A DNA stretch of 35,440 bases, taken from assembly GCA_947599925.1 (NCBI GenBank), contig CANQFT010000019.1, positions 1 to 35,440 of the forward strand. Reading direction: 5' to 3'. Each line of letters opens with the position of its first letter. The stretch's first letter is position 1. Under the pieces are notes generated by a model that was not told the DNA's origin, did not search any database, and saw only the letters and a program-made list of their open reading frames with translations. Source of the stretch: an uncultured Oscillospiraceae bacterium. Lineage in GTDB: Bacteria > Bacillota > Clostridia > Oscillospirales > Oscillospiraceae. Below are positions 9,290 through 17,315 of the stretch, piece after piece. A program made the translations under genes and the position numbers.

Positions 9290-10348
9290 TTATAAAGTCA
9301 TCTGGTCCAGCCCGCTGCCCGCGGGCGGTTGCAAGCCGAGGTGCTCATAGGCCCGGCGGGTGACGCACCGGCCCCTGGGCGTCCGGGTCAGAAAGCCCAT
9401 CTGCATCAGATAGGGCTCGTACACGTCCTCCAGGGTCACAGCCTCTTCGTTGATGGTGGCGGCCAGGGTCTCCAGCCCCACCGGACCGCCGCCGTAGTGC
9501 TGGATGATGGAGCCCAGCATCCGCCGGTCGATGGCGTCCAGGCCCAGGTAGTCCACCTCCAGGGCTGTCAGCGCCGCGTCAGCCACCTGGCGGGTGATGA
9601 CGCCGCCGGCCTTCACCTGGGCGAAGTCCCGCACCCGGCGGAGCATACGGTTGGCGATGCGGGGCGTGCCCCGGCTGCGGCGGGCGATCTCCATGGCGCC
9701 GGCGTCCTCGATGGGCACATCCAGGATGCCCGCCGAGCGGCGGACGATGAGCCCCAGCTCCTCAGGGGTGTAGAGCTCCAGCCGCAGGGTCACGCCAAAG
9801 CGGTCCCGCAGCGGCGCGGAGAGCTGTCCGGCCCTGGTGGTGGCGCCGATCAGGGTGAAGCGGGGCAGGTCCAGCCGGATGGAGTTGGCCGAGGGGCCCT
9901 TGCCGATGATGATGTCGATGGCGTAGTCCTCCATGGCCGGATAGAGGATCTCCTCCACCTGGCGGTTGAGGCGGTGGATCTCGTCCACAAAGAGGATGTC
10001 GTTTTCCTGGAGGTTGGTCAGCAGGGCCGCCAGGTCTCCGGGCTTTTCGATGGCGGGGCCGGAGGTGATGCGGATGTTGACCCCCATCTCGTTGGCGATG
10101 ATGCCGGAGAGGGTGGTCTTGCCCAGGCCCGGAGGTCCGTGGAGCAGGACATGGTCCAGGCTCTCGCCCCGCTGTTTGGCGGCCTGGATGAATACGCTCA
10201 GATTGTCCTTGGCCTTGGCCTGGCCGATGTACTCCCCCAGGGTCTTGGGCCGCAGGGAGAGCTCCCCCTCGTCCTCACGGGTCAGAGAGGTGGTCACCAG
10301 GGGCTGTTCGGTGACGAAATCGCCGCTGTCGGAAAAGTCGATGCTCAA
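9290..10348 (-). CDS. ruvB: Holliday junction branch migration ATPase RuvB
   Basis: This 352-residue AAA+ motor drives branch migration of Holliday junctions with RuvA. It has Walker [12 protein letters not shown], Walker [12 protein letters not shown], sensor [19 protein letters not shown] and a C-terminal winged helix ending FLTRTPRGR. Translation appears to begin at TTG (10348), with AAGGAAGTG about 9 nt upstream. No ATG lies nearby in frame. It is separated from ruvA by the small DUF6054-like gene, whereas ruvA and ruvB are usually adjacent. Confidence 0.99.
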   Translation of the reverse strand: MSIDFSDSGDFVTEQPLVTTSLTREDEGELSLRPKTLGEYIGQAKAKDNLSVFIQAAKQRGESLDHVLLHGPPGLGKTTLSGIIANEMGVNIRITSGPAIEKPGDLAALLTNLQENDILFVDEIHRLNRQVEEILYPAMEDYAIDIIIGKGPSANSIRLDLPRFTLIGATTRAGQLSAPLRDRFGVTLRLELYTPEELGLIVRRSAGILDVPIEDAGAMEIARRSRGTPRIANRMLRRVRDFAQVKAGGVITRQVADAALTALEVDYLGLDAIDRRMLGSIIQHYGGGPVGLETLAATINEEAVTLEDVYEPYLMQMGFLTRTPRGRCVTRRAYEHLGLQPPAGSGLDQMTL

Positions 10349-10396
10349 AGGATCACTTCCTTTTGGACCGCTTGCTCATGTTGATGTAGATACCGC

Positions 10397-10744
10397 TTAT
10401 ATCCGCTGGGCGGGCAGACTGTCCACGACCTCCTGCAACTTGTCCAGAAAGGCCCCCTCGCCCAAGGTGTTGATCTTGAACAAAGTGGCCTGACTGCCAC
10501 CGGAGGTGATGGCGGAGAGGAACAGGTCCTCCCCCGCTCCCACCAGGGTCAGGTTCAAACTCACCCGGTTGCCGCCGGCCATGCTGTACCGCTCATACAC
10601 CCGGACAGCGCAGCGGACGCCGGCGGCGGTGTAGTCGCTGCCGTCCTCATAGGTGGCGGACATACTGCCGCCCAAAATGCCGTCGTCCAGGGCGGCCAGC
10701 ACCGCGCTGAAATCGCCGCGCAGTCTCTGCTCCAGTTTTGCCAT
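10397..10744 (-). CDS. Small DUF6054-like protein
   Basis: This 115-residue soluble protein resembles the uncharacterised DUF6054 family of Clostridia. It has a compact alpha/beta pattern (DGILGGSMSATYEDG, ERYSMAGGNRVSLNLTL, ITSGGSQATLFKINTLGE). The start at 10744 is chosen because GAGAGGAGAG lies just before it. An ATG 33 nt upstream would overlap the ruvA stop and has no ribosome site. It sits inside the ruv cluster, 29 nt after ruvA. A link to recombination is suggested only by position. The family name is from memory of similar sequences. Confidence 0.7.
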   Translation of the reverse strand: MAKLEQRLRGDFSAVLAALDDGILGGSMSATYEDGSDYTAAGVRCAVRVYERYSMAGGNRVSLNLTLVGAGEDLFLSAITSGGSQATLFKINTLGEGAFLDKLQEVVDSLPAQRI

Positions 10745-10773
10745 TGTACGCTCTCCTCTCCGGCAAAAGCCGT

Positions 10774-11379
10774 TCACTTCATGGTGTTCTTCAACGCCTG
10801 GCGGATGATCTCCTCCAGGGTGAGGCTCTCCAGGTCGATGCCCTTGAGCGCCAGGGCCACCTCTTGAGAGGAGTAGCCCAGCACCGCGAGGGCGGCGGCG
10901 GCCTCGCTGGCCTTGTTTTGGGGAATGACGGTCACGCCGCTGCCGCCGTAGCTCTCCCCGCCGGGGGTGGGCAGCTGGCCCTTGGCCAGCTTGTCTTTGA
11001 GCTCCAGGATCACCCGCTGGGCGATCTTTTTGCCCACGCCCTGGGCGGCGGTGAGGGCCCGCTCGTCCCCGGTGATGATGGCCGTGGCCAGGCCCTCCGG
11101 CGTGGCGGAGGAGAGGATGCTCAGCGCCGCCTTGGGCCCCACGCCGGAGACGGCCAACAGCATCTCAAAGCAGTTGCGCTCGTTTTCGCTGTAAAACCCG
11201 TAGAGCTCCATGGCGTCCTCGCGGACGTTCAGGTAGGTGTAGAGCTTGGCCTCCTTGCCCCGCTCCAAGTGGGAGATGGTGTTCTGGGTGGTGCGGCAGG
11301 CGTAGCCCACGCCGCCGCAGTCGATGACGGCCAGGTAGGGCGCGATGTGGGCCACGGGGCCTTTGACGTAGTAAAACAA
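10774..11379 (-). CDS. ruvA: Holliday junction DNA helicase subunit RuvA
   Basis: This 201-residue protein binds the Holliday junction as a tetramer and loads RuvB. The N-terminal OB fold begins FYYVKGPVAH and includes LYTYLNVREDAMELYGF. The helix-hairpin-helix motifs are LLAVSGVGPKAAL and AAQGVGKKIAQRVILELKDK. The C-terminal three-helix domain (ALAVLGYSSQEVALAL) contacts RuvB. It starts at TTG (11379) with GGAAGGAG upstream, giving the usual N-terminus. It lies 49 nt after ruvC. Confidence 0.98.
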   Translation of the reverse strand: MFYYVKGPVAHIAPYLAVIDCGGVGYACRTTQNTISHLERGKEAKLYTYLNVREDAMELYGFYSENERNCFEMLLAVSGVGPKAALSILSSATPEGLATAIITGDERALTAAQGVGKKIAQRVILELKDKLAKGQLPTPGGESYGGSGVTVIPQNKASEAAAALAVLGYSSQEVALALKGIDLESLTLEEIIRQALKNTMK

Positions 11380-11428
11380 GGGTGGTCAACTCCTTCCACG
11401 GGGCGGGCGGGCGCGCCCGGATGGGGAT

Positions 11429-11917
11429 CTATATGCCGGCCAACAGCGAGGTGGAGGACCGGGCGTGGCACAGGGCGATGGCCACGGCGTCGGCGGCGTC
11501 GTCGGGCTTGGGGACGGCGGAGAGCTTCAAAAGCCGCCGGGTCATGTCCATCACCTGGGCCTTTTCCGCCTTTCCATAGCCGGTGACGGCGCTTTTCACC
11601 TGGCTGGGGTCGTATTCGTAGATGGGGATGCCCTGGCGCTCGGCCTCGGTCAAGATCACGCCTCTGGCCTGGGCCACGCCGATGCCGGTGGTGACGTTGT
11701 TGCCAAAGTAGAGCTTTTCGATGGCCATGGCGTCCGGAGAAAAGCGGGCGATCAGCGTGGCCATGTCGTTGGAGATCTGCAACAGCCGCTTGGAGAGGGG
11801 CAGGCCCGCGGGGGTATTGATGGCCCCGCAGGACACGAGGCGCAGACCGCCCCTGTCCTTTTGCACCACGCCAAAGCCTACGATGGCGTAGCCGGGGTCG
11901 ATGCCTAAGATCGTCAT
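11429..11917 (-). CDS. ruvC: Crossover junction endodeoxyribonuclease RuvC
   Basis: The 162-residue RuvC resolvase cuts Holliday junctions symmetrically. It begins MTILGIDPGYAIVGFG with the first catalytic Asp at position 7. AIEKLYFGNN supplies the Glu and KPDDAADAVAIALCHA the C-terminal acidic pair. A GGGAGG element precedes the ATG at 11917. A much longer overlapping open frame upstream is only high-G+C read-through. It starts 17 nt after the glycosyltransferase stop, so the two are co-transcribed. Confidence 0.98.
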   Translation of the reverse strand: MTILGIDPGYAIVGFGVVQKDRGGLRLVSCGAINTPAGLPLSKRLLQISNDMATLIARFSPDAMAIEKLYFGNNVTTGIGVAQARGVILTEAERQGIPIYEYDPSQVKSAVTGYGKAEKAQVMDMTRRLLKLSAVPKPDDAADAVAIALCHARSSTSLLAGI

Positions 11918-11934
11918 CGCCGCGCCGCCTCCCC

Positions 11935-13263
11935 TCAGGGCCGCTCCAGCCGGAGGGCGCGGCCCAACCGTCCGCACGCGGCGGCCAGGGCGTCCAGCCC
12001 CACGCCAAAGAACACGCACAGAGCGGGCATGACGCCGATGTTGTAGCGGTCCAGGGCGAAGCCCAGGCTGAAAAACAGGATGTTGCCCAGGTAGGCCGCC
12101 GCCAAAAACAGCAGTTGGGGCCGGTTTTTTCGCCGGAAGAGGGTGGTCAGAAGGGCCAGGGCGCACAGGCCCAGCAGCAGTTTTTGCAGGCTCTTGAGGG
12201 CGCCGTGGGGCAGCTCCCAGACCTGGCCCCAGTAGAACACGCCCTTCATGATCTCCCAGGGCTTGAGGACCAGGTAGGACAGGAAGAAGCCCGCCGGGTC
12301 CCGGCGCAGCCACTCCTTTTGGCGGTAGGCGGCCTTGACGCCGTCGGCCTCCAGGGACAGGTATTTCTGGTAGCGGTAGGGCACGCTGCCCGTCTCGTCC
12401 AGGTACTTTTCCGAGCGCCGGGCCATCACCGCGTCTACGTTGGTCTGGTAGTCCAGCTCCTCGTCCGGCGGATACCCCACGCCCTGGTAGGTGCCCAGCA
12501 GCACCGGGTTGCCCGCGCCAAAGCCCACGGGCAAAAACGCCTTGAACTGCACGGCGTTTCGGACGGTCCAGGGCACAAAGAAGCACAGCATCACCAGCGC
12601 CAGGGCAAGGCCCTGCTTCCAAAACCGCCGGAGGGGGACCTTGGTCCAGAGGAGATACCCCGCCACGAAGAGGATGTTGATCGCCATGTTGGGGCGAAAG
12701 AGGATGGAGACGAAGTATGCCCCGCCGCCCAGAAGGAAGTACATCCGCCCACCGCCGCGGCCCAGGCGCAAAGCGGCGTAGAGCAGGATGGAGAAGCACA
12801 GCATGGTGGGGGTCTCGGTCAAGATGAGGTTGTCGCACCAGAGGAAGTCCGTCCGGGCCAGGAGCAGGGTGGCCGCCGCCGCGCACCAGGCGGGGGCGTA
12901 CAGCCGGACGCTGTGGTACACGAACCAGCCCACCAGCGCGCCCATGGCGCACCACAGGAGCTTCAGCGCCGCCCACAGCCATTTCCCGTCCCCAAACACC
13001 AGGGAGAACAGGGCGATCAACGCGCTCATGCCGGGCATGACCTGGGCGCTGGGCACGGCGGGGTCGTGCATGGTCAGCATACCCGTTTGGGCCAGGGTCA
13101 CGCCGGAGTTGACGTAGCTGGCGTCGTCACTGAGCAGGGAGTGGCCCACGCCCAGGTCCCGCAGGGCGGCCAGGTTCAGCGCCAACAGCGCCAGCACCAA
13201 AAGGCAGGGCAGCCACTCCCGCCGGAAAAACGCCGCCACGCGGGTCCGTATCCCTCGCTTCAC
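11935..13263 (-). CDS. Membrane glycosyltransferase, GT39/ArnT-like
   Basis: This 442-residue polytopic protein has about ten hydrophobic segments. An acidic luminal motif follows the first helix (LLSDDASYVNSG), as in GT-C lipid-linked-sugar transferases of the GT39/PMT-ArnT class. WCDNLILTETPTMLCF is also typical. The C-terminus is basic. Translation begins at GTG (13263) after GGGAGGGG. It is the first gene of the ruvCA-ruvB-glmM transcript, with its promoter 36 nt upstream. The acceptor, whether cell-wall polymer, protein or lipid, cannot be read from sequence. Confidence 0.78.
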   Translation of the reverse strand: MKRGIRTRVAAFFRREWLPCLLVLALLALNLAALRDLGVGHSLLSDDASYVNSGVTLAQTGMLTMHDPAVPSAQVMPGMSALIALFSLVFGDGKWLWAALKLLWCAMGALVGWFVYHSVRLYAPAWCAAAATLLLARTDFLWCDNLILTETPTMLCFSILLYAALRLGRGGGRMYFLLGGGAYFVSILFRPNMAINILFVAGYLLWTKVPLRRFWKQGLALALVMLCFFVPWTVRNAVQFKAFLPVGFGAGNPVLLGTYQGVGYPPDEELDYQTNVDAVMARRSEKYLDETGSVPYRYQKYLSLEADGVKAAYRQKEWLRRDPAGFFLSYLVLKPWEIMKGVFYWGQVWELPHGALKSLQKLLLGLCALALLTTLFRRKNRPQLLFLAAAYLGNILFFSLGFALDRYNIGVMPALCVFFGVGLDALAAACGRLGRALRLERP

Positions 13264-13277
13264 CGCCGCCCCTCCCT

Positions 13278-13295
13278 CTCTGGAAAAATCCAGAG
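13278..13295. repeat. Leader hairpin between promoter and glycosyltransferase
   Basis: CTCTGGA (13278-13284) and TCCAGAG (13289-13295) form a perfect 7-bp inverted repeat around AAAA. It sits at the expected RNA start, directly before the ribosome site. It may stabilise the 5' end or be an operator. Confidence 0.5.
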
Positions 13296-13298
13296 TAT

Positions 13299-13327
13299 AT
13301 TATACAGGTTTTTCCCCCATTTGGCAA
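13299..13327 (-). promoter_or_regulatory. Sigma-A promoter of the glycosyltransferase-ruvCAB-glmM transcript
   Basis: On the minus strand TTGCCA (13327-13322) is followed after 17 nt by TATAAT (13304-13299). The same hexamers and spacing drive the EF-G-like gene at 15099-15127. Confidence 0.82.
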
Positions 13328-13379
13328 CAAAAAAGTGGGCCGGGCCACGGCGGGGCCCGTCACGGGCCGATGGGCCGCG

Positions 13380-13418
13380 AAAAAAGGGCGGCGGGCCCGC
13401 CGGGGGTCCCGCCGCCCC
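13380..13418 (-). terminator. Terminator of the Rrf2 regulator gene
   Basis: GGGCGGCGGG (13387-13396) pairs with CCCGCCGCCC (13409-13418). In the minus reading the stem is followed by a T7 tract (A-run 13380-13386). Further G+C-rich inverted repeats lie just beyond: GGCCCGT/ACGGGCC (13354-13368), and CCCCACCGGTGGGG (13417-13430) just after the stop codon. Confidence 0.85.
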
Positions 13419-13430
13419 ACCGGTGGGGCG

Positions 13431-13838
13431 CTATGTTTCCGTCTGCTGGTCCAGCAGGTCCTGGAGGGTGGTAGAGTCCACCACGTCGTCCACGGCCCGG
13501 CTCACGCGGCGCCACAGGCGCTGGGTGGCACAGCGGTCCTCCCTGGGACAGCCGCTGTCCACGCACTCCACCACCGACAAGGACCCCTCCTGGGCCCGCA
13601 GGATCTCACCGGCGGTGTACTCCGCCGGCGGTCTGGTGAGCAGATACCCGCCGGCGGCGCCCCGGACGCTCTTCAAAAGTCCGGCGCGTATCAGCGGCAG
13701 GACCAGCTGCTCCAGGTATTTTTCCGAGATCTCCTGCCGCCGGGCCACATCCCGCAGCACCACCGGACGGTCCTGCCCCTGGGCGGCCAGGTCCAGCATC
13801 AGCCGCAGGGCGTAGCGGCCCTTGGTGGACAGTTTCAC
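13431..13838 (-). CDS. Rrf2-family transcriptional regulator (IscR-like cysteines)
   Basis: The 135-residue protein is a winged-helix repressor. The N-terminal signature MKLSTKGRYALRLMLDLA, the HTH ISEKYLEQLVLPLIRAGLL and the wing SVRGAAGGYLL are those of Rrf2 proteins. Three cysteines spaced C-x4-C-x5-C (in CVDSGCPREDRC) match the iron-sulphur ligand region of IscR-type members. It may therefore sense Fe-S or redox state. CymR-like control of cysteine metabolism is the alternative. It starts at GTG with GGAGGTGAG upstream. No nifS/iscS or cysteine genes are adjacent, so the targets are unknown. Confidence 0.88.
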   Translation of the reverse strand: MKLSTKGRYALRLMLDLAAQGQDRPVVLRDVARRQEISEKYLEQLVLPLIRAGLLKSVRGAAGGYLLTRPPAEYTAGEILRAQEGSLSVVECVDSGCPREDRCATQRLWRRVSRAVDDVVDSTTLQDLLDQQTET

Positions 13839-13913
13839 GGCCCGCTCACCTCCGTTGTCGGGGCCTCAGTTCCCCGGGAAATATACCGCGACCCCGCCGG
13901 GGGCCTCAAGGAC

Positions 13914-14294
13914 TTACAGCAGATTTTCCACGCCGGGCCGCTCCATCTCGCTCAACAGCGCCAGCCGCTCCATCAGCCGGGCGTTGGCGGCGGAGTATTC
14001 GCCCCCCTCCTCCAGCTCCAGAAATTCCAGCGTCTCGGCAAAGCCCACGCTGACCTCGTCCATCACCGCGTGGTCCATGGTAATGTGCAATAGGACGCCG
14101 GCCTCGTCCCAGCGGGCCTGGGCCTGACGGGTCAGGGCCGCCGCCTGCTGCCAGTCCTGGCCCTCGGCCATGGTCTCGGCCCGCTCCAGCGCGGCGGTGA
14201 GGTCCCTGGCGAGGCCGTCCACATACCACACGTGCCACAGCGCCACCGCCGCCATCAGCACCAACAGCGCCACCGCCAGCCATCCCCGCTTCAT
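13914..14294 (-). CDS. DUF4363-family membrane-anchored protein
   Basis: This 126-residue protein has one N-terminal membrane anchor (LAVALLVLMAAVALW) and a helical extracytoplasmic domain rich in Ala, Glu and Arg. It matches the DUF4363 family, whose genes usually follow a DUF421 gene in Clostridia. Its ATG overlaps the DUF421 stop in ATGA, so translation is coupled. It shares that operon's forespore-like promoter. No activity is known; a partner role for the DUF421 protein in the spore or mother-cell membrane is inferred. Confidence 0.75.
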   Translation of the reverse strand: MKRGWLAVALLVLMAAVALWHVWYVDGLARDLTAALERAETMAEGQDWQQAAALTRQAQARWDEAGVLLHITMDHAVMDEVSVGFAETLEFLELEEGGEYSAANARLMERLALLSEMERPGVENLL

Positions 14295-14971
14295 CGCCGC
14301 CCCTCCTTTTTGGCGAAGTACACCTTGCCCTGCTGGTCCACCGACAGGGCGAATACCTCCTTCACGCCCTTGACGTGGTTGGCGCGCAGCTGTTTTTGGA
14401 GCCACTGGTGGTCCAGGCCCCGCGCCCGCAGGTTCTCCTCCACCAGCCGCCCGTCGCTGACGATCCATGTGGCAAGGCCCGGCTCCTTGGGCCGCAGACC
14501 GGCCTGGCCGGCGGTGAGGGGCATTTCGGCGGCCTTGAGGAGCACGGTGAGCTGGCCGTTGGTCTCCAGGATGGCGTAGCGCACGGTGGTGAGGTCGGAG
14601 ACGCCCTGGATCCGCAGTTCTTCGGAGAGCTCGTCCAGGGTAAAGCGGTTCTTCTCCATCTCCTTTTGGCACAGCTTGCCGTTGTCCACCACGATGCTGG
14701 GCTTGCCGCACAGGACACTGCGAAAGCGGATGCTGCGGACGGTGAGGATGGAGATGAGCAGGGTGACGCACAGCAGGGTGACGATGGGCACCACGCCGGT
14801 GACCAGCGGGATGCCAAAATCCTGCATGGGCACGGCGGCCAGGTCCGCGATGAGCAGGGTGAATACCAGCTCGCTGGGCTCCAACTCCCCCACCTGCCGC
14901 TTGCCCATGAGCCGGATGCCCAGGATGATCAGGGCGTAGAGGGCCACCGTGCGAAAAAGGCCGATGAACAA
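14291..14971 (-). CDS. DUF421/YetF-family membrane protein
   Basis: The 226-residue protein has three N-terminal membrane helices (from LFRTVALYALIILGIRLMGKRQ through LVTGVVPIVTLLCVTLLIS) and a soluble C-terminal YetF domain. The marks GKRQVGELEPSELVFTLLIADLA, CGKPSIVVDNGK and LRIQGVSDLTTVRYAILETNGQL are diagnostic. Related DUF421 proteins (the 2Duf type) affect spore membrane and germination properties in Bacilli. It begins at TTG with GGAAGGGAG upstream. A sigma-G-like promoter at 15006-15034 fits a spore role. Confidence 0.87.
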   Translation of the reverse strand: MFIGLFRTVALYALIILGIRLMGKRQVGELEPSELVFTLLIADLAAVPMQDFGIPLVTGVVPIVTLLCVTLLISILTVRSIRFRSVLCGKPSIVVDNGKLCQKEMEKNRFTLDELSEELRIQGVSDLTTVRYAILETNGQLTVLLKAAEMPLTAGQAGLRPKEPGLATWIVSDGRLVEENLRARGLDHQWLQKQLRANHVKGVKEVFALSVDQQGKVYFAKKEGRR

Positions 14972-15005
14972 GGCTTGTTCTCCCTTCCAAGTCGTTTTCC
15001 CGGTT

Positions 15006-15034
15006 TAGTGTGGCCTCTTTCCCCTGGGCTATGC
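15006..15034 (-). promoter_or_regulatory. Putative forespore (sigma-G-like) promoter of DUF421-DUF4363
   Basis: On the minus strand GCATA (15034-15030) is followed after 17 nt by CACACTA (15012-15006). Boxes and spacing are identical to the site at 25897-25925. One base of the CATNNTA -10 consensus differs. Confidence 0.55.
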
Positions 15035-15098
15035 GCTCCAAAGGGGCCGGGTTTTCCTCTCTGTCCGTCTCTTTTTTGCAACTTTCCAAAAATAACAG

Positions 15099-15127
15099 TT
15101 GCCATGCGCCTTATCTTAGTGTATAAT
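15099..15127 (+). promoter_or_regulatory. Sigma-A promoter of the EF-G-like gene
   Basis: TTGCCA (15099-15104) and TATAAT (15122-15127) are separated by 17 nt. The ribosome site GGAGCGAGG follows at 15163-15171. Confidence 0.85.
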
Positions 15128-15175
15128 GACCAATGGTTGGTTCAAAATCCCAATGAACACGAAGGAGCGAGGCAC

Positions 15176-17251
15176 ATGAGCTATTCGGTACAGAACATCC
15201 GCAACGTCTGTCTGCTGGGGCACAGCGGCAATGGCAAGACCACACTGGTGGAGAGTATGCTCTACCTCACCGGCGGCTCCGCCCGGCTGGGCAAGGTGGC
15301 CGACGGAAACACCATCTGCGACTATGACCCCGAGGAGGCCAAGCGTCAGACCTCCATCTCTCTGGCCATCGCCCCGGTGGAGTACAACGGCAACAAGGTC
15401 AACGTGCTGGACACCCCCGGCGGCTTTGACTTCGCCGGAGAGGTGATGGAGGCCCTCCACGTGGTGGACGCGGCCGTCATCGTCTGCTCGGCCAAGGGCG
15501 GCATGAGCGTGGGCGCGGAAAAGGCCTGGAAATACTGTGACCAGCGCAAGCTGCCCCGCCTGCTCTATATCTCCAAGACCGACGAGGACAACTCCGACTA
15601 CAACGCCGCTTTCGAGACCCTGCGGGAGCGCTTTGGCAAGAACATCGCCCCGGTGGTGGCCCCCATCTGGGACGCGGACAAGAAGGTCATCGGCATCATC
15701 GACGTGCTCCACAAGCGGGCCTATGAGTTCGGCCCCAAGGGCGAGCGCAAGGAGATCGCCGTGCCCGACGACAAGAAGTCCGTTCTGGACGAGCTCTACG
15801 ACGCGCTGAAGGAGTCTGTGGCCGAGACCAGCGAGGAGTTCATGGAGAAATACTTCGGCGGCGAGGACTTCACCTACGCCGAGATGGTCCAGGGTCTGCG
15901 CCAGGGCGTGAAGGACCTGTCCCTCTTCCCCGTGGTCTGCGGCAGCGCCGTGCAGGGTCTGGGCACCCGGATGCTGCTGGACACCATCGTGGACCTGCTG
16001 CCCAACCCGCTGGAGGGCAACCCCCACAGCGTCATCAACGGCGACGGGGAGAGCGAGTCCTTCGTGGTCTCCGCCGGCGCCCTGCCCGCGGCTTTCGTGT
16101 TCAAGACCGTCTCCGACCAGTATGGCAAGTTCAGTCTGGTAAAAGTCCTCTCCGGCTCCATCAAGCCCGATATGCCCATGGTCAACGCCCGCACCAGCGA
16201 GGCCGAGAAGCTGGGCCGGCTCTACATTATGAAAGGCAAGGCCACCGAGGAGGTCAAGGAGCTGGGCTGCGGCGACATCGGCGCCATCGGCAAGATGGAT
16301 AAGCTCAAGACCGGGGACACCCTCTGCGAGCCCCGGAAGGTCTTCCAGGTGGCCCCCATCCCCTTCCCGGAGCCCTGCTACTCCGTGGCCATCGCCCCCA
16401 AGACCCGCGGCCAGGACGACAAGGTGGCCCAGGGCCTCAGCCGCATGAACGAGGAGGACCCCTCTTTCTCCACCGAGAACAACGCCGAGGTCCACCAGAT
16501 GATCATTCACGCCGCCGGCGACATCCAGGTGGATGTGCTGGTGAGCAAGCTCAAGAGCCGCTTCAACGTGGAGGCTGAGCTGTCCCCCGCCAAGGTGCCC
16601 TACCGGGAGAAGATCCGCAAAAAGGTGGAGAAGCAGGGCCGCCACAAGAAGCAGACCGGCGGCAGCGGCCAGTTCGGTGACGTTTGGATCCGCTTTGAGC
16701 CCAATCTGGAGCAGGAGGAGCTGGTCTTTGCCGAGGAGGTCTTTGGCGGCAGCGTGCCCAAGAACTTCTTCCCCGCTGTGGAGAAAGGTCTGCGGGAAGC
16801 GGTGGTCCACGGGCCTCTGGCGGGCTATCCGGTGGTGAACCTGAAAGCCACGCTGTACGACGGCTCCTATCACCCGGTGGACTCCTCCGAGATCGCCTTC
16901 AAGACCGCCGCCCAACTGAGCTACAAGGCCGCCATGCCCGAGGCCAACCCCGTGCTGCTGGAGCCGGTGGGCACGCTGAAAGTGGTCATCCCCGACAGCT
17001 ACATGGGCGATGTGATGGGCGACATCAACAAGCGCCGGGGCCGGGTCATGGGCATGAACCCCGTTGGCAACGGCGAGCAGGAGGTGGAGGCCGAGGTGCC
17101 CATGGCCGAGATGACCTCCTACGCCATCGACCTGCGCTCCATCACCCAGTCCAGGGGCTCTTTCACGTTCCACTTTGTCCGCTATGAGGAGGCCCCGCCC
17201 GCGGTGCAGGAAAAGGTCATCGCCGAGACCAAGGCCGCCGGCGAGGAATAA
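15176..17251 (+). CDS. Elongation factor G-like translational GTPase (EF-G2 type)
   Basis: The 691-residue protein has the five-domain EF-G layout. G1 is GHSGNGKTTLVE and G3 is DTPGGFDFAGE. G4 is SKTDEDN, where the canonical EF-G has NKxD. A domain IV stretch reads TGGSGQFGDVWI and the C-terminus has GEQEVEAEVPMAEM. It belongs to the EF-G-like paralogue group that accompanies, rather than replaces, the main fusA in many Firmicutes. Its exact role in translation is uncertain. The start at 15176 is set by the ribosome site and promoter; the frame is open far upstream only by chance. It is monocistronic and ends in a strong terminator. Confidence 0.92.
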   Translation: MSYSVQNIRNVCLLGHSGNGKTTLVESMLYLTGGSARLGKVADGNTICDYDPEEAKRQTSISLAIAPVEYNGNKVNVLDTPGGFDFAGEVMEALHVVDAAVIVCSAKGGMSVGAEKAWKYCDQRKLPRLLYISKTDEDNSDYNAAFETLRERFGKNIAPVVAPIWDADKKVIGIIDVLHKRAYEFGPKGERKEIAVPDDKKSVLDELYDALKESVAETSEEFMEKYFGGEDFTYAEMVQGLRQGVKDLSLFPVVCGSAVQGLGTRMLLDTIVDLLPNPLEGNPHSVINGDGESESFVVSAGALPAAFVFKTVSDQYGKFSLVKVLSGSIKPDMPMVNARTSEAEKLGRLYIMKGKATEEVKELGCGDIGAIGKMDKLKTGDTLCEPRKVFQVAPIPFPEPCYSVAIAPKTRGQDDKVAQGLSRMNEEDPSFSTENNAEVHQMIIHAAGDIQVDVLVSKLKSRFNVEAELSPAKVPYREKIRKKVEKQGRHKKQTGGSGQFGDVWIRFEPNLEQEELVFAEEVFGGSVPKNFFPAVEKGLREAVVHGPLAGYPVVNLKATLYDGSYHPVDSSEIAFKTAAQLSYKAAMPEANPVLLEPVGTLKVVIPDSYMGDVMGDINKRRGRVMGMNPVGNGEQEVEAEVPMAEMTSYAIDLRSITQSRGSFTFHFVRYEEAPPAVQEKVIAETKAAGEE

Positions 17252-17259
17252 GAACAGGC

Positions 17260-17300
17260 AAAAAAACAACGCCTCGGAAAATTCCGAGGCGTTGTTTTTT
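17260..17300. terminator. Bidirectional terminator between EF-G-like gene and argF
   Basis: CAACGCCTCGG (17267-17277) pairs with CCGAGGCGTTG (17284-17294); flanking AA/TT pairs extend the stem. A-run and T-run flanks make it usable from both sides. Confidence 0.93.
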
Positions 17301-17315
17301 TATGGCGGTTTTCCT

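Noticed and set aside
14375-15175. 267-codon N-terminal extension of the EF-G-like protein
   Set aside because: It runs antisense to the DUF421 gene and across the sigma-A promoter; the ATG at 15176 has a proper ribosome site and the family start.
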